A stretch of 64,000 nucleotides of DNA from contig JACEVL010000058.1 of NCBI GenBank assembly GCA_020284085.1, positions 1-64,000 on the forward strand, in the 5' to 3' direction. This DNA comes from Aporrectodea caliginosa. Its lineage: Eukaryota; Annelida; Clitellata; Crassiclitellata; Lumbricidae. The notes under the pieces are model-generated. The model saw only the letters and a list, made by a program, of their open reading frames with translations. It was not told where the DNA came from and ran no database searches. Made by a program: the position numbers and the translations under genes. Shown one piece after another: positions 56,579 through 64,000 of the stretch. Every line of letters starts with the position of its first letter. The first letter of the stretch is position 1.

Positions 56579-58299
56579 TGCATGCATGTTTGTACCAGGA
56601 TGCCTTATACAACAAATTTTCAGTGCCTAACAAAAGCGCCGAATTTAAAATCATAATTTTATGTCATAATCACAATTAGATTATACATGATTTAATTAGA
56701 ATTGAGAATGAATGTATTGCAAGCTAATGTATAAGAATTTGCTATAGAGATAAGCAGTTGATTAAGTCCTGTGTTCAACTTTCAGTTGTTGATATATATG
56801 TTTTAACTGCTTAAACAGAAACCACTACACAGTTTGAGAACTGTGCAATTGTCGTTGGATTAGATGTTGGTCCGACTATAACCAGGGACGTCGTCAAAAT
56901 AAACCTACATCGACCAGACCAAATGTCAACAGAAGTTAAAAATATCGACTACTATGCAGAACGAGGCATTCGCCGCCGTTTACTGTAACACGATGTACGT
57001 AACTGGAGTAGGATTCTTTAATGATCAAATCTGGAAATACAACACGGCTTCTGGTTGGAAGAAATGCGCATCTTTAGTTCAAGGCCGACGTAGACACAGC
57101 GCAGCGTTTATCGATGAAGTATTGTACATATGTGGAGGATTTGTTGATTCTAATGAAAGTGTTCTAGACAGCGTTGAAGCCTATAACGCAATTACTAACA
57201 AATGCGCCTTAGTCGGAAAGTTGGTCCAATGTGTAAAAAGCTCTGGCAATTGTGTTCCATTCCAGAGTTTACTGTATATCTTCGGTGGATCAGATAAATA
57301 TGACAATGCGTTAAATGTTCAAGTGTACAACACAAAGGAAAACACCTGCTCTGTCCTTTCAAAACCAATGCCGCGGCGTAATAGCTTGATGCGAGCTGTA
57401 CTTTGGGAGACATCTGTTATTTTATTTGGGCGCCATACTTGTTTTATATTTAACTTTGAGACGGAGACTTGGCAAGAAAGAAAACAGTTCAAGACCGACG
57501 TTGGTCACTTTGGTTTGGTTCTTGAGAATGAAAGAGTCTTTGTCATCGGAGGAGGAGACAGTGAAATAGATAAGTATGGTGAAGACATATGGAGATGCAG
57601 AGACGACGTACGCTATGTCCCTCTTCAGAACATCCTCAATGACAAACCGATTGAATGGAAGATTCATGGGAAATTGCCAAAACCATCTTGTGTACATGCT
57701 TGTGCAAATATGCGCTTTCTAGTCTAGCAACTATTAGGCTACTGACATCTTTGGACGGCCTGCGGTCATAGGGCCTACCTCTAATGAGTGTGTGCACTTT
57801 ATTTTATTTCAACTCATGGTGCTTTTGGCATTGAACTTCCATTATCGTCAGCTAAAGATGGAAATATTAGAATGGGCGTCCTGAGGGGGATGGGGCAACA
57901 GGCCCCATATAATGTCAAATGGTTCGAAAAGCGCTGGCGGCTGTTGGGACCTGCGCTAGACTCCCTAATCGCTGGAGCGAGCGCTGAAGGTGTCGTGATA
58001 GGTAGCTTTCGGCACCCTCGTTAGTCCCCGTGAGAACATTTCAAAACTTTGCCCCTTAAAAATTTTTTCACCCCTAGAAAAATTCCTGGCGACACCCATG
58101 GGTATTATATTGAAAGAGAGAAGCTGCACATCCTCACCGTTGACTTTTGAGGTCGCGCTACTAGTTTGGAAATACCAGCTAGACGTCTTCGCCACACATG
58201 GAGTCTGATCCGCTGAATTTCCAACTGCACACGGTTTGGAGATGAGCCCAGAATAGAGACGACTCTCAGCGTCTCATGGAAGCGGCATCGTTCCAGAGG

Positions 58300-58680
<381 letters not shown>

Positions 58681-58825
58681 GGATAGAACTAAAATCTTGG
58701 AGTTTGTTTATTATTGATATAATAATCTTGGTCATTAATAAGTATTAACAGTATTGCATGCACAAACTTTGAAATAAGAAGCTCGAGCACTTTCAGGAAT
58801 TGCTGTTTAATGAAAGACATTTCTG

Positions 58826-59089
58826 ACACTTACTGCGATAGCTAAATTATTTCCTGAAATCCTCATAATTCCACCATGAATTGTATCCATAAAGCCTTAA
58901 AAATATAAATATCTGGGTCGCGATATTATGAAAAATTGTGTTAAAAAGGTTTAAAACGACTGTAAACCAATATAAGTTAATACGCCTTGGGATCGTTTAT
59001 GTTTGTGAGTAAATTGGAGTGTATTATTTTATACTCCTCTGAGGCTGTCATCGGTCAAATTTCTATAAAAGCAGCTTATAAGGAAATTG
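58826..59089. other. No gene recognised
   Basis: AT-rich unique-looking sequence after the duplication boundary. Confidence 0.35.
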
Positions 59090-59415
<326 letters not shown>

Positions 59416-59625
59416 TACAATTGCATTTGATATTGCCCTCCTTCCAAAGTTCATAGGTGAACGTGCGACCACACAAGGACAGGACATCTATGGCGTTGAG
59501 CAATTGCGAGTGAAATACTTTCTCATGAGGGTCCTTATACAGTGATTGCCTGAGTGGAGACTCGAACCCATATTCTCCGCGTTACAGGTCTAGCCCTCTA
59601 ACAATCGGATACAGCGTCCCACCCT
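59416..59625 (-). repeat. Diverged tRNA-derived SINE
   Basis: On the minus strand the B-box GGTTCGAGTCTCC and body words GGACCCT, TTCACTCGCAATTGCTCA match the family at 2762-2965, but the tail differs and ends in ATTGTATTGTA units abutting the ATT microsatellite. Confidence 0.7.
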
Positions 59626-59849
59626 GTGTTCCAAAATGTAGAGCTCCATGAGAGACAATTGGAATTAGACCAAATTAAGCCTTGTAAGGCAGGCTAAGCC
59701 TAGCTTTATTTGTATTGTAGGCATACTGATTTAAGCCTATACTTAATAGATGTTTTTAAAAATCATCCGTGGGATGAAGTTAATTGTGTTTTTGTCCCAA
59801 TCGATATTTACTATTTTAGTTTTAAAAAGTGAATGAGTTAGCCCTGCCA

Positions 59850-60405
59850 CATTAATAAGATCCTCTGCTCTGGTTCTGCCTCACTTTATGCAATCCGAAC
59901 TCTTAAAGCACATGGAGCCTCTGTCAAAGATCTTCAAACTATTACTAGAGCTACTACCATATCTCGCACGATGTATGCCTCTCCTGCTTGGTGGGGCCTA
60001 GCGAGTAGTAGGGACAAAACCCGCCTTGAATGCTTCATGAACAGAATCAGGCGTGCTGGTTACTTAAAACCTGATGATCTTACGGCTGAAACATTAGCAC
60101 AAGCGGCAGACGACGCTCTGTTTAGTGCCGTCCAGAATAATGAGCTTCATGTTCTCCGTGGCCTCTGCCCAGTGCAACGTGAACCTTCATGTAGGCTAAC
60201 TTCCGACAAAGGGCACACAATTTTACCCTCCCCGATAAAGACTCGATGAACTGTGTTCCTAGAATGTTATATACAAACATGTACCAATTAACCCATCCAT
60301 AAGTAGCCATGCATTCTGTCAACTGTTATGAAATAAACGAATATGCATACCTACTCCTATGTAAAGGCCATTATCTGGCTGATCTTTGCTGAGGTAACAT
60401 TAATG
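59850..60405 (+). mobile_element. Non-LTR retrotransposon C-terminal fragment
   Basis: Encodes SGSASLYAIRTLKAHGASVK, DLQTITRATTISRTMYASPA, WWGLASSRDKTRLECFMNRI, DALFSAVQNNELHVLRGLCP, with the last block shifted (LPDKD..CVPRM). The UTR ends in AAATAAACGAATATGCATAC near 60345. This is the longest LINE C-terminus in the window, but has no RT catalytic box. Confidence 0.82.
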
Positions 60406-60930
60406 CATGCAATGCAACGATGTGGCGAAGTCACCTATTCAGATACAGTTGCGACACTCAGGCTGAGATCAATCGATACATACATCAAGTGGTTTGTTTG
60501 AGCGATTTAGCATAAAAGGAAAAATCGAAGATAAGGACGCTAAACTGCAGTATCAGAAAGGCATTAGCTTACAGTCAAAAGTCATGTCTCAGTCACCAAA
60601 TAAACAACAGCAGCTTGCGATTGGTCAGATAGCGTAGGACGTAATCAGATATCATTGAAAGATACAGACATCTTGTAAATCTCTCCATGGTTGTAATTCC
60701 GGAGAACGTTGCTGCACTTGTAGATCTTCCGTTTTCATGTCTTGCGTCATTCCTCTCGTATCTAATTTCCTATTAGAAAATTTCTACAGCGTCTTTTCAA
60801 GATGTTTTCTCAGCAGCGAAGCCAGAAACCCATTCAGGAGAAGGAGAAATACAGTCTATGAACGTAGATAATAGGTGCATGGAGTGGAGTGCAGTCGTAA
60901 AACGACGCAGATCAATTATAGCTGAAGTTC
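60406..60930. other. No gene recognised
   Basis: Unremarkable DNA leading into the CT-rich tract. Confidence 0.35.
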
Positions 60931-60934
60931 AGTC

Positions 60935-60941
60935 AATCTAG

Positions 60942-60994
<53 letters not shown>

Positions 60995-61180
60995 GTCTCT
61001 CTCTGTCTCTCTCTGTCTCTCTCTCTGTCTCTGTCTCTATTTCTCTCTCTCTCTCTCTCTCTCTCTGTATACCTGTCTGTCTCTGTCTGTCTCTGTCTTT
61101 CTGTCTCTTTCTCTGTCTCTGTCTCTGTCTCTGTCTCTGATCTGATCTGTTCTGTCTGTCTGTCTGTCTGTCTGTTCTCT

Positions 61181-61244
<64 letters not shown>

Positions 61245-61404
61245 ATATATATATATAGCAAGATGTCTGTCTATCTTTCTTTTTTTCTTCTCTCTCTCTC
61301 TATATATATATACATATATATGTATACATATATATATATAATATACATATATAATATATAATAAAGATATATATATAATAAAAATTATACATGTATAATA
61401 TACA

Positions 61405-61465
<61 letters not shown>

Positions 61466-61570
61466 CAGAGACAGAGACAGAGACAGAGACAGAGACAGAG
61501 ACAGAGACAGAGACAGAGACAGAGACAGAGAGACAGACAGACAGAGACAGAGAGACAGAGAGACAGAGAC

Positions 61571-61609
<39 letters not shown>

Positions 61610-61695
61610 GACAGAGACAGAGACAGACAGAGACAGAGAGACAGAGAGAGACAGAGAGACAGAGAGACAGAGAGAGACAGAGAGAGACTGTTGAC
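60935..61695. repeat. CT/TCTG tract, TA-rich centre, GAGACA tract
   Basis: The left half is CT and TCTG repeats, the centre (61240-61410) is TATATA-rich, and the right half is GA and GACAGA repeats, so the halves are approximate reverse complements and could form a large hairpin. The Ser/Leu and Arg/Glu frames are artefacts. Confidence 0.95.
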
Positions 61696-61714
61696 AAAGT
61701 TTATGTAGAAATAT

Positions 61715-61832
61715 CGGTTTACGTTGTGATGCTGCATTCCGCCATTTTCACACAGATAACGCGTATTATTATTTTTTTATCACTTTCAGTGTTCAAAAGA
61801 GAAATAAGTAAGCAATGCATTCCCTCAAAGAC
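61715..61832 (-). mobile_element. Internal fragment of the 1.1-kb piggyBac-like element
   Basis: tcggtttacgttgtgatgct through cgcgtattattattt to cattccctcaaag matches 48236-48368 of the inverted piggyBac-like copy. It joins directly to a LINE piece. Confidence 0.75.
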
Positions 61833-62116
61833 GCTCTGTTTAGTGCCGTCCAGAATAATGAGCTTCATGTTCTCCGTGGCCTCTGCCCAGTGCAACGTGA
61901 ACCTTTATATAACTTCCGACAAAGGGCACACAATTTTACCCTCCCCGATAAAGACTCGATGAACTGTATTCCTAGAATGTTATATAAAAACATGTACTAA
62001 TTAACCCGTCCATAAGTAGCCATGCATTCTGCCTGTTGTTTTATGAAATAAACGAATATGCATACATACTCCTATGTAAAGGCCATTCTGTGGCTGATCT
62101 TTGCTGAGGTAACATT
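61833..62116 (+). mobile_element. LINE C-terminal fragment, second copy
   Basis: Starts inside DALFSAVQNNELHVLRGLCP and continues YNFRQRAHNFTLPDKDSMNC then IPRMLYKNMY and stop, here in one frame. The UTR is shared with 60260-60405 up to gaggtaacattaa. Confidence 0.8.
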
Positions 62117-62380
62117 AACCCTTTGGAGGTGAGGTGAAGCATTGGAACGTTTCAGGTGAGGTGGGGTATGACATACCCCAATGCATATTTTTACTTGTAA
62201 GTCAAAATATCAACTACAAAACATTTATTGTGAGCTAAACTATTGTTCTGTAACCAATTATCAGTTAAACTGGTGATTATCGGGAGCAGGGCCTATTTTA
62301 AAGAATTTTTCACCAAGCACGTCCCCCCCCTAAGAAAAAATTGTGAAATTGCAAATGCCTGTTTATTAATAACTAAATGC
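62114..62380 (+). other. Possible single piggyBac-like end at TTAA
   Basis: After the duplicated LINE UTR the sequence departs exactly at ttaa into ccctttggaggtgaggtg, whereas the other copy continues ttaatgcatgc. A CCCTTT start after TTAA suits a piggyBac-like end, but no right end is seen. Confidence 0.35.
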
Positions 62381-62550
62381 TTTAGCACATCTATCACACT
62401 TGTAAGGTCTTTCTCCAGTATGAGTTTGATTATGCGTTTCTAGCTTATATTAATAAGTAAATGGTTTAGCACATCTATCACACTTGTAAGGTCTCTCTCC
62501 AGTATGAGTTAGATTATGAAAATTTTCAAATTAGCTGAAAACTTGAAATG
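62378..62550 (-). pseudogene. C2H2 zinc-finger relic
   Basis: The minus strand reads [20 protein letters not shown] then, after a stop, [20 protein letters not shown] and AKAFSY followed by stops. Two fingers with TGERPYKC linkers are recognisable. No continuous frame, so a small fragment of a dead gene. Confidence 0.75.
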
Positions 62551-62801
62551 AGTCAAACGACATGATAATTTGATATTGAATTTGATAACATTCCAATTTT
62601 TGCATGAACCAAATAGTTTCTTATACAATTCTAACACTGTCATTATAATTATTAGTTACGAAATGGACGACACATGTCTTAACAGTATCATTGATCATGG
62701 GTCAAATCTTCAAGACAAAGGCAAAGTTTATAGCTAAGCTAACAGACTAACAGTTACTGGCGCCGTCTTGCGGCTGGTCAGTTTGAGTCGCAGTCAGATA
62801 A

Positions 62802-63998
62802 TTAAAACACGTCCTTGAACCATTCCTGGGATTTGGCCTTCACAGTTGGTCGCGAACGTCGGTTACAAGCTTGTAACCATGCTCGCAGTGCTGGGCGTAC
62901 ATCAAATTTTGATGTAACCGGCATATTCATTCGGACATGTAAATGTGCATCAACTGTCTCTGCATTGAGGCTGCTTCTATCATCATCCTTCATGAGATTG
63001 TATGCACTAACAAGTCTCTCCACGTCACATGAATGAGGCTTTGCTGCGAGTAGTCTGGCGACAGCTACAGAAACAGAACGCCAGTCTGCATTAGTCAGAC
63101 TGATCTTAAGGAAATCCTGCAATGTGCTTGTGTTGGACATCTGCGCTTTCTTTGCAGCGTTCACCAGCTCTCCGTAGCTACTGTAGAAGTCACGCTTCGC
63201 AAAGTCTGATGCGAGGCCAGTGTACACCCGTTCAATGTCTTCATCAGATGCATTGCCGTTCAGAAGCATTGGTGGAGAAAGCGCCTGAAACTCCAGTGCA
63301 TAGCGAAGATCACTGGCACCTTTGTCAGTTCCGAGTCGACTGGTCAGAAAGTTGCACAGCGAACAAATAATCTCAGTCTTGATGGCATACACATCGCGAC
63401 CGCAACTGCTAACGAGAGAGTGCTCTCTCTTACAGTGCCTTAATTGGACGACTGTGAGCTTAACAGTGTCGTAACTCTTGATAACTTCATCGGCTTGTTC
63501 CTCATTCCCTGTAATTGTTACTTTCTCCTCATATCCACCTGGGTGCGGACGCTGTAATAATTTCCTTAGGTCCTCCACACATTTATCACGATCACTTTCG
63601 ACGTCAAACAGAGTCACTTGGTTGCCCTGCAACTTCTTCTGAAATCTAGAGTAGATGTACAGCGCGTCACACAAGATCGCTGCAATGTGAACAGTGTCAG
63701 CATTAATCCACTTCTTCAGCATGCCATATTCTTCAGCGTCTTTCAGGGAGAAAGTCTGCAGATGTCGCATCATCGGTCTGTAGTTGTCCAGAATGGATGA
63801 CAGAAGACTGTTAGAATATTGTGTGAATCTTATGTCGATTACTGATGGATACTGTCTGACTGTGACGCCAAGTTCTTCCGCATGCTTCTTGAATTCCTTT
63901 GTTCTACATGCTGAACTGTTATAGAAACGCGTAACTGCTTTACAGTCATCTATAACACGCCGTGCTTCAGGAACACCTGTAGTCATGTCTTTGAACAC
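62802..63998 (-). CDS. hAT-type transposase or domesticated derivative, partial
   Basis: The visible 398 residues end at a TAA at 62802; the N-terminus lies beyond the window. The C-terminal region is the hAT dimerisation domain: AVARLLAAKPHSCDVERLVS, AYNLMKDDDRSSLNAETVDA, HLHVRMNMPVTSKFDVRPAL, then a basic tail. Upstream, RVIDDCKAVTRFYNS and SILDNYRPMMRHLQTF fit the helical insertion region of these transposases. The frame is uninterrupted over 1.2 kb, unlike the decayed hAT pieces at 16.4 and 23.1 kb, so it is either recent or maintained. It is not closely similar to those. No hAT-type terminal repeat is evident in 62560-62800. If active it would bind its element ends and cut and paste them; if domesticated its role is unknown. 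Confidence 0.75.
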   Translation of the reverse strand: MFKDMTTGVPEARRVIDDCKAVTRFYNSSACRTKEFKKHAEELGVTVRQYPSVIDIRFTQYSNSLLSSILDNYRPMMRHLQTFSLKDAEEYGMLKKWINADTVHIAAILCDALYIYSRFQKKLQGNQVTLFDVESDRDKCVEDLRKLLQRPHPGGYEEKVTITGNEEQADEVIKSYDTVKLTVVQLRHCKREHSLVSSCGRDVYAIKTEIICSLCNFLTSRLGTDKGASDLRYALEFQALSPPMLLNGNASDEDIERVYTGLASDFAKRDFYSSYGELVNAAKKAQMSNTSTLQDFLKISLTNADWRSVSVAVARLLAAKPHSCDVERLVSAYNLMKDDDRSSLNAETVDAHLHVRMNMPVTSKFDVRPALRAWLQACNRRSRPTVKAKSQEWFKDVF

Positions 63999-64000
63999 TA

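Larger units (their letters stand above)
54128..57727 (+). pseudogene. TRIM-kelch pseudogene (copy B)
   Basis: The start MAVSGRKAENQ and the RING (CPICLNVF..CIHTFCFQC..MACPL) are readable, then a stop replaces the last RING pair. Many single-base indels follow through the B-box and coiled-coil region to the conserved donor at 55130. Exon 2 starts after the same acceptor (56818), but one extra A in a gttaaaaatatcg run, about 120 bp in, shifts the frame. The kelch part itself is intact from 56954 to 57727 (257 residues), with about 14 amino-acid differences from copy A. As a whole gene it cannot make the full protein. An internal start could in principle yield a kelch-only product. Confidence 0.85.

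Noticed and set aside
56954..57727. Copy-B kelch exon as an alternative last exon for copy A's RING exon
   Set aside because: The extra A after the acceptor shifts the frame and gives an early stop when joined in phase 1, so such a splice would not yield a kelch domain.
60933..61737. Ser/Leu/Cys and Arg/Glu-rich frames of up to 254 residues
   Set aside because: CT and GA low complexity on either strand.

Overview
This is eukaryotic, almost certainly metazoan, DNA: a spliced RING/B-box/kelch gene, tandem C2H2 zinc-finger genes, tRNA-derived SINEs, many 5'-truncated non-LTR retrotransposons, hAT and piggyBac-like elements, long microsatellites and very low gene density. The frequent word taggcctata, the SINE/LINE mix and the TRIM-like gene suggest a marine invertebrate (echinoderm-like is my guess, not shown). 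There is no prokaryotic organisation.

Layout. 1-6.2 kb: retroelement debris, two SINEs, a LINE fragment interrupted by a short repeat that also occurs inverted nearby, and a C2H2 zinc-finger gene on the minus strand whose 5' part has decayed. 6.7-14.2 kb: a cluster of short non-autonomous DNA transposons, several with exact 8-bp target-site duplications (TSDs), and LINE fragments. 16.4-30.7 kb: a decayed hAT transposon, two copies of its 3' coding end each followed by a ~289-bp tandem satellite (one array partly inverted), nested minisatellite-bearing elements and a relic of another repeat-borne protein. 31.6-33.2 kb: an intact 17-finger C2H2 gene. 33.5-38.9 kb: LINE/SINE fragments, microsatellites and two adjacent near-perfect 61- and 65-bp palindromes. 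39.0-45.8 kb and 53.5-58.8 kb: a direct segmental duplication. Copy A carries an intact two-exon RING/B-box/coiled-coil/kelch gene; copy B is a pseudogene with a heavily decayed first exon and a well-preserved kelch exon. Between them lie two piggyBac-like elements abutting at one TTAA, a candidate secreted-protein first exon and a long GAA tract. 59-64 kb: LINE fragments, CT/GA low complexity, a C2H2 relic and an hAT transposase ORF running off the window.

Most notable: at least three complete ~460-490 bp elements (7832-8312, 9207-9697, 52971-53432) carry the same internal ~36-38-bp minisatellite and each has a perfect 8-bp TSD, yet their terminal inverted repeats differ beyond an initial GGT-like start. 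Many further arrays of the same minisatellite are scattered through 6.7-31 kb. This looks like a modular family of non-autonomous transposons in which a shared repeat core is paired with different ends. I cannot say from sequence alone whether it has been described. The duplicated TRIM-kelch segment gives an empty-site comparison that dates three insertions (piggyBac-like, LINE, hAT-like) relative to the duplication.

The genes do not form a pathway. The zinc-finger genes are probable DNA-binding regulators, the TRIM-kelch gene a probable E3 ubiquitin ligase, and nearly everything else is transposable-element derived.
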